A stretch of 9,321 bases of DNA. Origin: CAJQQK01 sp051010015 (GTDB taxonomy: Bacteria; Pseudomonadota; Alphaproteobacteria; Rhizobiales; Hyphomicrobiaceae). The notes below the pieces were generated by a model, which saw only the letters and a program-made list of their open reading frames with translations, ran no database searches and was not told where the DNA came from. The DNA lies in assembly GCA_051010015.1 (NCBI GenBank), contig JBPCVZ010000464.1:1-9321 (forward strand), written 5' to 3'. Positions 1 through 6,555 of the stretch are shown piece after piece (positions within the stretch are counted from its first letter, which is position 1; each line of letters starts with the position of its first letter). Both the position numbers and the translations under genes were made by a program.

Positions 1-411
1 CACCCATTCGAACGCCGCGAGGTTGCTGGCGACGACCTCGTCGAGCGTCACGGCCGGGCACAGCGGATAGTTGATCACGACGCCAAGCAGGCCGTTGTCG
101 GCGAGCGCCTTGCCGACATAGGCGAAGTCCTCCTTGACGCGCGCGCGCCAGTAGCCGCCATGAATAAAGACGTGCACCGGGAACGGGCCGTCACCGCCGG
201 CCGGGCGATAGATGTCGAGCGTGCGCAGGTCGCCGGCGCCGTAGGCGATGTCGGCGCTGCGGCCGGCGTCGGCGCAGGCGGCCGCGTTGCTCTCCAGGCG
301 CGCTTCCGCGTAGCGGTCCGAGTCCGGCGTCGTCACCCGCGGATTGTAGTGATATTCGAGTTCGTCGGCGGCATAGTCCTGCCACGGCTTACTGGCTTGA
401 TCGAGGGACAC
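1..411 (-). CDS. alpha/beta hydrolase, arylformamidase-like (3' end outside the window)
   Basis: The reading frame is open for 137 codons from a GTG start to the window edge, so the C-terminal half is missing. GTG is chosen because an AAGGAG ribosome-binding site lies 7 bases upstream. Residues 84-89 read HGGYWR, the oxyanion-hole motif of the esterase/lipase-like alpha/beta hydrolases and typical of kynurenine formamidase (KynB-like) relatives. It follows a strand with the pattern VHVFIHGG and precedes VVINYPLCP and an EVV..N..A..WV helix, which also fit that family. There is no signal peptide, so the protein is probably cytosolic and hydrolyses an ester or amide. The nucleophile elbow (GxSxG) and the Asp/His of the triad would lie beyond the edge, so activity cannot be judged. 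It sits 34 bases downstream of the MmgE/PrpD gene and is probably co-transcribed with it. KynB itself is not supported: no tryptophan-catabolism gene is visible. Confidence 0.8.
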   Translation of the reverse strand, partial: MSLDQASKPWQDYAADELEYHYNPRVTTPDSDRYAEARLESNAAACADAGRSADIAYGAGDLRTLDIYRPAGGDGPFPVHVFIHGGYWRARVKEDFAYVGKALADNGLLGVVINYPLCPAVTLDEVVASNLAAFEWV

Positions 412-445
412 GGTGGCTCTCCTTCGTTAGGGCGTCACGCGGCGG

Positions 446-1813
446 TCAGGCGTCCGGCGCGATCATCAAGGGTACGAGTTCGGCGACGTCGGCGACGTTG
501 CGCAGGTCGGACAGCCGGTCGATCAGCTGCGTGGCCTGGTCGTGCGCGATCGGGCGCTGGGCGGCCTCGCAATTGGCGTGGAACTTGGCGACCTGGCCAT
601 CGCGCTCGAACGGGTTCTGCGGGCTGCCGTAGACCGCGTCGACGTGGTGGCTGAACGCGGTGCCGTCGGCCAGCGTCACGGTGACGTCAACCGGGGTCAG
701 CGCGTTCGGCGGGTCGCCCTCGCGCACGCTGATCGAGACCTGTTCGGCGAGGCGCCGGGTGGCCGCGTCCTGGTAGGCGCTAGCATGAAAGTCGCCGAGG
801 TCGATGGTGCCGCGGTTGAGGGCGCGCGCGACGACATAGGGGATGCACAGGCGCGCGTAGTTGAGCTCCATGTCCGGGCGGTAGGGCCGCCCGACCAGCT
901 GCTCGATCAGCGGTGGCACCACCGCCGTGATGCTGGCGATGGCGTCCGCGTCGATGCCGTGGCGGCGTTGCAGGACCATGCAGCCGTCGAGCACGCCGTG
1001 TGTCGCGCGGCCCGAGGGAAACGGCTTGTGGGCGACCTCCTCGATGCGCCAGTTGTGCCCGAGCGTTGCCAGTTCGGCCTGGATGTCGCCGTGCGTCTCG
1101 ATCAGCCCGAAGTACCCGAAGCGGCCTTCGAGGACGTTTTGCGGACCGGTGAAGCCGAGGCTGGCGAGATCGCTCGCGATCACCGCGTTGCGCGTATTGA
1201 AGCCCATCTGCATGGCGAGCAGCATCGAGCCTTCCTCGTGCGCCTGCATCGTGCCCGAGACCTGCCCGTAGGCGATCGAGAAGGCATCGATCGTGCGCGC
1301 GGCATCGAAGCCCCTGAGCTTCGACAGCGCGGCGGCGGCGCCGAACGCGCCGACGGTGGCGGGGCGGAAGAAGCGCAGGCCCGAGATCGCGGCGACGCCG
1401 AGGTTGCTGGCCACGTCGACGCCGAGCACGACGGCCTCGATGAAGCGGCGCCCGTCGATGCCGCCGGTGCGTTCGGCATGCGCCATGCACGCCGGCACGA
1501 TCGCTGTGAGCACGTGCGCGACGGCGTCCTCGTGGACGCAGTCGAACTCGCTGTTGTGGGCCTGGTAGGCATTGCACTGCGCCGCCGCGGCCGCCGGCAG
1601 GCGCTTGCCGAGCGACCAGACGTGGGCGTCGTCGCCGCGGCCGTTGAGTTCCTGCGCGTCGGCGAGTTCCACGGCCATTGGCCCGGAACTGCCGCCGATG
1701 CCGACCCCGATGGTGTCGAAGATCATCGTCTCGGCGGCCGCCACGGCGCTTTCCGGCATGTCCTCGAAGCGGGTGGTCGCAACGTGTTCGGCAAATCTAG
1801 CTATGGCGTCCAT
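446..1813 (-). CDS. MmgE/PrpD family protein (2-methylcitrate dehydratase / cis-aconitate decarboxylase superfamily)
   Basis: This encodes 455 residues, the usual length of the family, whose known members dehydrate 2-methylcitrate or decarboxylate cis-aconitate. ATG 1813 is preferred over an in-frame TTG at 1834 because the only good ribosome-binding site, GAGGAG, lies between them, 11 bases before the ATG. Family landmarks are the N-terminal helical domain with IFDTIGVGIGGS (residues 31-43), the HNSEFD...AVAH segment (86-100), ATVGAFGAAAA (152-162), LEGRFGYFG (228-236) and KPFPSGRATHGVLDG (263-277). The position where many homologues carry a His before P/T-A-x-x-G is Arg150 here (FFRPATVG). 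H100 and H272 match the other conserved histidines as I recall them. It is probably the first gene of an operon with the alpha/beta hydrolase and is divergent from a solute-binding protein gene, suggesting uptake and breakdown of an organic acid or amide. The substrate is unknown and PrpD function should not be assumed. Confidence 0.9.
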   Translation of the reverse strand: MDAIARFAEHVATTRFEDMPESAVAAAETMIFDTIGVGIGGSSGPMAVELADAQELNGRGDDAHVWSLGKRLPAAAAAQCNAYQAHNSEFDCVHEDAVAHVLTAIVPACMAHAERTGGIDGRRFIEAVVLGVDVASNLGVAAISGLRFFRPATVGAFGAAAALSKLRGFDAARTIDAFSIAYGQVSGTMQAHEEGSMLLAMQMGFNTRNAVIASDLASLGFTGPQNVLEGRFGYFGLIETHGDIQAELATLGHNWRIEEVAHKPFPSGRATHGVLDGCMVLQRRHGIDADAIASITAVVPPLIEQLVGRPYRPDMELNYARLCIPYVVARALNRGTIDLGDFHASAYQDAATRRLAEQVSISVREGDPPNALTPVDVTVTLADGTAFSHHVDAVYGSPQNPFERDGQVAKFHANCEAAQRPIAHDQATQLIDRLSDLRNVADVAELVPLMIAPDA

Positions 1814-1928
1814 CGAGCGGTGATCTCCTCGCAACTGCTGCCGCGTGTGAGCCTAACACAAGGCTGCGGGTTCGCGCGGCGCCTCACATGCCTTGACAGA
1901 ACCATCGCCAACGGGATCACATCGCCGG
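1814..1928. promoter_or_regulatory. divergent intergenic region with candidate promoter and inverted repeats
   Basis: This 115-base gap must contain the start signals for both the MmgE/PrpD gene (leftward) and the solute-binding protein gene (rightward). Three things are visible. First, a consensus TTGACA at 1893-1898, with a poor -10 match (gatcac, 1915-1920) at 16-base spacing. Second, an 8-base inverted repeat with one mismatch, TGTGAGCC (1846-1853) against GCCTCACA (1881-1888). Third, a short palindrome AGCCT (1850-1854) / AGGCT (1861-1865). The last two could be operator half-sites for a local regulator, but no regulator gene is in the window. The -10 element is weak, so the promoter call is tentative. 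Confidence 0.35.
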
Positions 1929-2822
1929 ATGGCACATCCTGTTCGAGTTTATGAGAACCTGCGCGGCGTCGTGTACACGCCGTTCTACCTGGCAAGCGTC
2001 GATGGCGATTGGCGCGATCTTGGCCTCGATGTCGAGGTCATCAAGTCGCCGGCCACATCCGAGACTGCGATCGGGTTGATGGCGGGCCGCGTCGACGTTT
2101 CATGGGGCGGGCCGATGCGCGTCATGATGCATCACGACGAGGACCCGGCGTGCCCGCTGATGTGTTTCGGCCAGGTCGTCTCGCGTGACCCGTTCATGCT
2201 GGTCGGGCGCGAGACGCTGACGGACTTCCGGTTTCGCGATCTCGCCGGCAAGCGCATCGCGGTGGCAAGCGACGTGCCGACGCCGTGGTTGACGTTTCAG
2301 GACGATTTGCAGCGCGCCGGCATCGATCCGGCGAGCCTCGAACGCGTTGATGACCGACCGATGGCGGAGAACGCCGGAAGGCTCAAGGCGGGTGAAATCG
2401 ACGTGATGCAGGTGTTCGAGCCGTACGCCAGCCAGGCGGTCGCCGACGGCTATGGACATATCTGGCACCGTTTCGCCGTGCGTGGCGACGTCGCGTTCAC
2501 GACGTTCTACGCTACGCGAACGTACATGGATGAGAACCCGGCGGTGTGCGAGACGCTGGTCAAGGGCATCGGGCATGCTTTGACGCGGATGTACGCGATG
2601 CCGATCGACGAACTGGCGGCTAAAGTTGCGCCCTATTTCCCGGACCTCGATGAACGGGTGCTGGCCGCGGCGATCGATGGCTATCGCGAAGCGGGACTGT
2701 GGGCACGCGAGCCGTCGTTGCCGGTCACGGCGATCGTGCGGCTCAAGGCGGCGTTGCTGTCGGGCGGCTTCATCCGGCGCGACATGCCGTATGACGCGAT
2801 CGCGCGTGATATTCGCGGTTAG
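1929..2822 (+). CDS. NMT1/THI5-like ABC-type solute-binding protein without signal peptide
   Basis: This encodes 297 residues with the fold pattern of type 2 periplasmic binding proteins of the nitrate/sulfonate/thiamine-precursor group. GVVYTPFYLASVDGDWRDLGLDVEVI (residues 13-38) matches the usual 'reduces to xxPxYxA...GxxxxxGLxVE' opening. It is followed by IGLMAGRVDVSWGGP (48-62), LAGKRIAV...TPW (106-120) and LKAGEIDVMQVFEPYA (152-167). ATG 1929 starts directly at the conserved strand. The frame upstream is open only to a stop at 1854-1856 and encodes no hydrophobic segment, so no start gives a signal peptide. The CCCFC motif of yeast Thi5 is absent. No permease or ATPase gene is adjacent, although they could lie outside the window. 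It may be a cytosolic sensor or enzyme rather than a transporter component. No clear Shine-Dalgarno sequence precedes the start. It is divergent from the MmgE/PrpD gene, which suggests a shared substrate. Confidence 0.82.
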   Translation: MAHPVRVYENLRGVVYTPFYLASVDGDWRDLGLDVEVIKSPATSETAIGLMAGRVDVSWGGPMRVMMHHDEDPACPLMCFGQVVSRDPFMLVGRETLTDFRFRDLAGKRIAVASDVPTPWLTFQDDLQRAGIDPASLERVDDRPMAENAGRLKAGEIDVMQVFEPYASQAVADGYGHIWHRFAVRGDVAFTTFYATRTYMDENPAVCETLVKGIGHALTRMYAMPIDELAAKVAPYFPDLDERVLAAAIDGYREAGLWAREPSLPVTAIVRLKAALLSGGFIRRDMPYDAIARDIRG

Positions 2823-2838
2823 TCAGGAGTTGCGCAAT

Positions 2839-2873
2839 TCGGGCGAGCCGCGGAACTGTTGCGCCTCGCCCGA
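2839..2873. terminator. stem-loop between convergent genes, possible bidirectional terminator
   Basis: TCGGGCGAG at 2839-2847 is perfectly complementary to CTCGCCCGA at 2865-2873, giving a 9-bp stem with a 17-base loop. It sits between the stop codons of the convergent solute-binding protein (2822) and PspA (2885) genes, where a terminator for both is expected. There is no T-tract on either side, so it is not a canonical intrinsic terminator. An alternative pairing, GCGCAA (2832-2837) with TTGCGC (2859-2864), competes with it. Confidence 0.5.
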
Positions 2874-2884
2874 TTAGCGTCGCG

Positions 2885-3628
2885 TTACTTCTTTTCGGGC
2901 GATGGCAGAGCGGGACTGTCGACGGCTTCGAGCTTTTGCGGGGCCGCGCCGCCCATGATTTCCGCCATAATGCTGTCGGTCGAGGATACTTGGCCGCCGA
3001 TGCCAGCTTCGAGCAGTTGCCGGTCGAGATCACTGCCGGACTCCATCGCGGCGAGTTCCTCGCCGGCTTCGATCTGGGCGGCCGTCTTTTCCTGACGCTG
3101 CTTGATGCGCTCAAGCGAGCCCATTGCGCTGCCGAGCCGCGAATTGACGCCTGATTGTGTTGCGGCGATGGCAGACTGCGCCTTTTGCAGCGACTCGGTC
3201 GCGCGCACGCTTTCGATTTCACGCTTCATGGTGGCGATGCGCGACTCGGTCTGGCGGATCGTCTGCGTCATGGACTGCTGCTGCGCCCACAGGCGCTCGA
3301 GATCAGCCGTATCGCGTTCCAGTTCGGCGCGCGTGTTGGCGACGCGAGAGGCCAAGCCTTCGGCGAGGTCCTGGCGCCCTGCCGTGACGGCGGCGCGGGC
3401 GTTTTCCATGTCACGCTCGGATTTCTCGTTGAGTTCATTGACGCGTTTCTCCATACGCTTGCCGTTGGCCATCAAGCCGGCAAGATCACTGCGCGCCTTG
3501 CGCAGGGCATTTTCAGCGTCGCGCATTTCCTGATCGAGGATGCGCATGGCCTGGTTGTCGGCAACCGCCTCGGCGGCCTCGTTGGCGCCGCCGCGTACGG
3601 CCGTGACAAGTTTCATCCAGATGCTCAT
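2885..3628 (-). CDS. PspA/IM30 family membrane-maintenance protein (YjfJ-like)
   Basis: This encodes 247 residues, slightly longer than PspA, almost entirely charged heptad-like coiled coil from about residue 25 to 195. A short amphipathic N-terminal helix (MSIWMKLVTAVRG) is of the kind that lets PspA/Vipp1 proteins insert into stressed membranes. The segment AVADNQAMRILDQEMRDAENALRKAR (21-46) is the characteristic family start. A Pro/Glu/Lys-rich tail follows an acidic linker. The family belongs to the ESCRT-III superfamily and forms coats or rods on the cytoplasmic face of the inner membrane. The gene overlaps the DUF2170 stop by 4 bases (ATGA), with an AAGGAG site 7 bases upstream, so the two are probably translated together. 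No pspF, pspB or pspC gene is nearby. With its YjfI-, YjfK-, YjfL-, YjfM- and YjfC-type neighbours it is best called YjfJ-like rather than classical PspA. Confidence 0.92.
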   Translation of the reverse strand: MSIWMKLVTAVRGGANEAAEAVADNQAMRILDQEMRDAENALRKARSDLAGLMANGKRMEKRVNELNEKSERDMENARAAVTAGRQDLAEGLASRVANTRAELERDTADLERLWAQQQSMTQTIRQTESRIATMKREIESVRATESLQKAQSAIAATQSGVNSRLGSAMGSLERIKQRQEKTAAQIEAGEELAAMESGSDLDRQLLEAGIGGQVSSTDSIMAEIMGGAAPQKLEAVDSPALPSPEKK

Positions 3629-4086
3629 GACTTGTCTCCTTCACCGGTCGAGCCGCCGTTGGCGATCCACTCTGAAATCATTTCGGCTGCATCAAGCGCA
3701 TTGCTGGCCAGCACGTCGGCTTCCTCGACAACGACGTCGGCGAGCGACTGTGAAGAGAGCGAGCCGAACAGCTCGTACCATTCGGCACGGTCGATGGTCG
3801 TGAGGCCGAATGTGGAGAGTGGCACGAGCTTGTGGGTGCGCAGGACCAGCTGATCGAATGCGGCACGGTTTGGCACGTCAGCGGCCGGTGTCAGCGCAAC
3901 ACTCATGAGGATCTGGTCGCCGCTGGCCGCGATCAGTACATTGAGATCGCCGCGTTCCTTCAACGTGACCTGGAGAACATCCGAGCCTTCAGCCACGCTC
4001 ACATCGACGTCGCCAAGCGCTTCCGGGTCGCTGGCGAACAGCTCAGTGAGGCTCGACAGGGTCCAGCCTTCTGGGGGTGTTTTCAT
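3625..4086 (-). CDS. DUF2170 family protein (YjfI-like)
   Basis: This encodes 153 residues with no signal peptide or membrane segment, so it is probably a soluble cytosolic protein. The start is supported by a GAGGA ribosome-binding site 5 to 6 bases upstream. Recognisable family features are a hydrophobic central strand pair (LNVLIAASGDQILMSVAL, 48-65), the block LVPLSTFGL (87-95), WYELFGSLS (103-111), and a C-terminal acidic helix (VVVEEADVLASNALDAAEMISEW, 118-140). The biochemical function is unknown. It is the first gene of a two-gene minus-strand operon with PspA, which it overlaps by 4 bases, matching the order yjfI-yjfJ in E. coli. By position it is a likely PspA partner or regulator, but that is inference. 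Confidence 0.85.
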   Translation of the reverse strand: MKTPPEGWTLSSLTELFASDPEALGDVDVSVAEGSDVLQVTLKERGDLNVLIAASGDQILMSVALTPAADVPNRAAFDQLVLRTHKLVPLSTFGLTTIDRAEWYELFGSLSSQSLADVVVEEADVLASNALDAAEMISEWIANGGSTGEGDKS

Positions 4087-4194
4087 TGATTTCCTCGTCG
4101 TTTGCGCCGATCGCGATGAGTGTTATGTAAGAACCAAGCTCGCCGAATTCACCGCTGCTTGCTAGATTTGCTCAGAGATACCCAAACAAAGGTG

Positions 4195-4229
4195 ATGTTG
4201 CCCCGGTTCGACGCTATGTTGCAACCGGG
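4195..4229. promoter_or_regulatory. nested direct and inverted repeat, candidate operator
   Basis: The heptamer ATGTTGC occurs at 4195-4201 and again at 4216-4222, exactly 21 bases apart, about two helical turns. Each copy is next to one arm of a 7-base inverted repeat: CCCGGTT at 4202-4208 and AACCGGG at 4223-4229. It lies in the 228-base region between the divergent DUF2170-PspA and channel operons, about 30 bases upstream of the best rightward promoter. It could be a site where a dimeric regulator controls both operons, or an RNA hairpin in a long leftward leader. The rest of 4087-4314 shows no gene. Confidence 0.4.
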
Positions 4230-4257
4230 TTTCCGGTGTGGACGAGCGTCGTGCTGA

Positions 4258-4287
4258 TCGAGATGTCTGTGTTTTGGTTACTATGAT
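4258..4287 (+). promoter_or_regulatory. candidate sigma-70-type promoter for the channel operon
   Basis: TATGAT at 4282-4287 matches the -10 consensus at five of six positions. TCGAGA at 4258-4263 (four of six) lies 18 bases upstream as a possible -35. Initiation near 4294 would leave a leader of about 20 bases, containing AGGGGA (4304-4309) before the GTG at 4315. The -35 is weak, so activator dependence is possible. On the opposite strand I find only a poor -10 match (CATAAC) for the DUF2170 gene and no convincing sigma-54 (GG-N10-GC) site, which classical psp operons have. Confidence 0.4.
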
Positions 4288-4314
4288 CCGTTGATGAAAT
4301 GCTAGGGGATTTTC

Positions 4315-5430
4315 GTGCCTCTGTTTCACGCCTTGATGCGGCGCATATATGTGGCGGTTGCGACCGTGTCCTGGTCGGCCTTGTTCGGCGTTGCGGTCGT
4401 TCATTGCCTTTTGTCGTACATCCTGCTGGCAATATGCGGCGAAGGCGAGCTGATCAGCGACTTGGTCGGGTACATCTATTTCTACGTCGTGACGGCAACA
4501 ACGGTCGGCTACGGCGACATGTCACCGGCCACGGCGGCTGGGCGAATCGTGTCTATCGTGTTGATCATTCCGGGGGCGATCGCGATCTTTACGGCCATTC
4601 TGGGCAAGGCCATTACCGACGTCGGTTCGAGCTGGAGAAGGCGCATGAACGGTTACGGTGACTACATCGAGCGTGATGGCCACACGGTTATCCTGGGCTG
4701 GCAGGGGATCAGGACGCGACGCCTGATCGAGTTGCTGCTGGCGGACCGCAGCGACGGCGAGCGCATCATCCTGGTCGACAAATCGCTGGAGCAGAACCCG
4801 ATGCCGGACGTGATCGACTACGTGCGCTCGGATGCGCTTTCGACGCCGAGCGGACTGCAACGCGCCGGGTTGGCGACGGCAGCAAGGGTGATCATTCGCG
4901 GCGGCGATGACGATGAGACGATCGCGGCGACGCTGGCGGCGTCCTCATCGAAGTCATCGGCGCACATCGTTGCCCATTTCGAGGATGAGCGCGCGGTCGA
5001 GCTGATTTCACGTCAGTGCCCTGATGTCGAGGCGATCGGGTCGTTGTCGGCGGAGCTTCTGGTGCGGGCGTCGCGCGATCCGGGCGCATCGCGCGTTGCC
5101 GACCGGCTTTTGTCGGCGGAAAGCGAGGACACGGCGTTTTCGATGATCGTGCCGAGCGGCACGACGCCAATCTCGTATCTCGATGCGATGGTTGGCCTGA
5201 AGCGTCACTATGGCATGACGCTGGTCGGCCTGAGCGGGCCGGATGACCGAAACGTCGACCTCAACTGCCCGACCGACCAGCGTATTCGTGCCGGTGACCA
5301 GCTGTTCTATATTGCCGATGCCCGGCAGGCGCCCGATGAGGTCTTGTGGAGCTCGCTCGGGGAAGAGAAACTGCCGCTCAGCGATGACGTGAGCGACACC
5401 GACCGCGATGGAGGCGCAACCAGCAGATGA
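4315..5430 (+). CDS. two-TM potassium channel with RCK-like cytosolic domain
   Basis: This encodes 371 residues. GTG 4315 is supported by AGGGGA 5 bases upstream. The first membrane helix spans about residues 15-40, then a pore helix and the selectivity filter TVGYGD (63-68), then a second helix (about 76-98). This is the minimal K+ channel pore; tetramer assembly in the inner membrane is known for the class. From HTVILGWQG (123-131) there is a TrkA-N/RCK-like Rossmann domain ending near residue 265, with a 'lVDKS' acidic strand end and VRSDALS. A TrkA-C-like or BK-like segment, ISYLDAMVGLKRHYGMTLVGL...IRAGDQLFYIA (286-334), follows. The nucleotide-binding glycine motif is degenerate: GWQGIR rather than GxGxxG, somewhat like CASTOR/POLLUX-type channels. 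The stop overlaps the DUF2491 start by 4 bases. It is an addition relative to the E. coli yjf cluster and may couple membrane stress to ion flux. Confidence 0.92.
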   Translation: MPLFHALMRRIYVAVATVSWSALFGVAVVHCLLSYILLAICGEGELISDLVGYIYFYVVTATTVGYGDMSPATAAGRIVSIVLIIPGAIAIFTAILGKAITDVGSSWRRRMNGYGDYIERDGHTVILGWQGIRTRRLIELLLADRSDGERIILVDKSLEQNPMPDVIDYVRSDALSTPSGLQRAGLATAARVIIRGGDDDETIAATLAASSSKSSAHIVAHFEDERAVELISRQCPDVEAIGSLSAELLVRASRDPGASRVADRLLSAESEDTAFSMIVPSGTTPISYLDAMVGLKRHYGMTLVGLSGPDDRNVDLNCPTDQRIRAGDQLFYIADARQAPDEVLWSSLGEEKLPLSDDVSDTDRDGGATSR

Positions 5431-6083
5431 TCTTGGGATTATTCGGCGGAAAGAAAGACGAACTGCCGGAAGAGCATGGGCCACTGGCGGTCGCGCTCGG
5501 TGGTGCGATCGAACTCGATACGCTTGGGTTGCAGGCCGGGCTCGCAGCAGGTGAGCCGGCGCTGCCGCCACCACTGGGCGGCACGTTTATCGTCGAGGCG
5601 ATCGGTACCGCCAAACTCGACGGCGCAACGACCCTGACGCGCTACTATGACGGCGACGACCAGATCCTGCAGGTGATGGCGGAACCGGGCGGCGGTCGCG
5701 AATCAATCAGCGATGTGAGCCTGTATCGGCCGTGGGATTCAGTGACGCCGATGACGTCGGCCGAATGGGATCGCTGGATTGGCCCCAATGGAATGGTCGG
5801 GCAGGCCGAGTACGACGCCGACGGCATCCTGTTCGCGCGCTTTTGGGGCGAGAGCGCCGGTCGGGTCGATCTCGTGGAGTTTACCGAGGATGTCAATGAC
5901 GGCGAAACGGTGCGCTCGATCCATCAGCAGTGCATGCTGTACGCGCGGCCAATCGGGACAGTCGAAGAAATGCTGCTGATCAATATAGAGCGTGATATCG
6001 GCGAGAACGTCAGCCGTCAGGGCGGTTCTGTCGAATTCATGATCGGCTATGGTCTGGCATCGGCAGATGTACAGCGCGTATAA
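5427..6083 (+). CDS. DUF2491 family protein (YjfK-like)
   Basis: This encodes 218 residues. The start ATG shares the ATGA overlap with the channel stop, implying translational coupling. The N-terminus MILGLFGGKK resembles a short amphipathic or basic membrane-proximal segment; there is no real signal peptide or TM helix, so the protein is probably cytosolic. Family landmarks are TRYYDGDDQILQV (71-83), LYRPWDSVTPMTSAEWDRWIG (99-119) and YDADGILFARFWGE (129-142). A C-terminal block holds QQCMLYARPI and EMLLINIE (168-188). Function is unknown. Its place between the channel and the DUF350 membrane protein matches yjfK in the E. coli order. Because of the overlap, it could be a channel-associated subunit, which is inference only. 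Confidence 0.86.
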   Translation: MILGLFGGKKDELPEEHGPLAVALGGAIELDTLGLQAGLAAGEPALPPPLGGTFIVEAIGTAKLDGATTLTRYYDGDDQILQVMAEPGGGRESISDVSLYRPWDSVTPMTSAEWDRWIGPNGMVGQAEYDADGILFARFWGESAGRVDLVEFTEDVNDGETVRSIHQQCMLYARPIGTVEEMLLINIERDIGENVSRQGGSVEFMIGYGLASADVQRV

Positions 6084-6143
6084 GATTCCGGAGCTTTGTG
6101 CGCGGCGGCGCGCGATGACAAGCGTCTATGGGAAGGATTTGAC

Positions 6144-6545
6144 ATGTTCGGCTATGTTGCGGGTTTGCCCGCATTTCTCGGGTATTTCGTTGTTGGTCTG
6201 GCGATGCTGATCGGGTTTTCGCAAGTTTACGCCTACGCCACGCCGCACAAAGAACTGAACTTGATCCGCGAAGGCAATAACGCCGCGGTCATTGCGTACC
6301 TCGGTGCGTTATTCGGATTCTCGCTGCCGCTGGCCTCGGCCGCCGCCAACTCGGTGTCGATCGTGGATTTCATCATCTGGGCGATCATCGGCGGGCTGGT
6401 GCAGATCGTCGCGTTCTTTGCCGCATCCTACACGATGGATGACATCGCACAGAAGATCACCGATGGCAGCGTTTCAGCCGGTGCCTGGGCGGGCGGGATT
6501 GCGCTCGCGGTCGGCCTTCTGAACGCCGCCTGCATGACCTATTGA
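6144..6545 (+). CDS. DUF350 family four-TM membrane protein (YjfL-like)
   Basis: This encodes 133 residues. ATG 6144 is chosen over an upstream in-frame GTG at 6096 because GGAAGGA lies 6 bases before it and the upstream extension (CAAARDDKRLWEG) is polar and atypical. Four hydrophobic segments are visible, at about residues 7-29, 48-67, 74-95 and 112-130. Between the first two is the conserved family loop HKELNLIREGNNAAV (35-49). After the third comes YTMDDIAQKITDG (96-108), and the protein ends in GGIALAVGLLNAACMTY. It is an inner-membrane protein of unknown activity. It lies 60 bases after the DUF2491 gene and 10 bases before the DUF1190 gene, whose ribosome-binding site overlaps its stop codon. 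Confidence 0.9.
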   Translation: MFGYVAGLPAFLGYFVVGLAMLIGFSQVYAYATPHKELNLIREGNNAAVIAYLGALFGFSLPLASAAANSVSIVDFIIWAIIGGLVQIVAFFAASYTMDDIAQKITDGSVSAGAWAGGIALAVGLLNAACMTY

Positions 6546-6555
6546 GGTGGCCACC

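Noticed and set aside
1..411. Specific assignment as kynB (kynurenine formamidase)
   Set aside because: HGGYWR fits, but half the protein is missing and no kynurenine-pathway gene is nearby.
446..1813. Specific assignment as prpD (2-methylcitrate dehydratase)
   Set aside because: No prpB or prpC neighbours, and an active-site-region substitution; only the family level is supported.
542..1954. 470-codon plus-strand open frame opposite the MmgE/PrpD gene
   Set aside because: The translation is low-complexity Arg/Ala/Asp/Val-rich with no recognisable family and is the complement of a clearly conserved gene; GC-rich codon bias creates such shadows.
3155..3853. 232-codon plus-strand open frame opposite PspA and DUF2170
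   Set aside because: It is a shadow of two conserved coding regions; no ribosome-binding site or domain was recognised.
4087..4314. sigma-54 promoter expected for a PspA gene
   Set aside because: I looked on both strands for GG-N10-GC (-24/-12) spacing and found no convincing match; no pspF gene is in the window.
4162..4404. 80-codon minus-strand open frame in the divergent region
   Set aside because: It overlaps the promoter, the ribosome-binding site and the channel start, and its sequence is not protein-like; I treat the region as regulatory.
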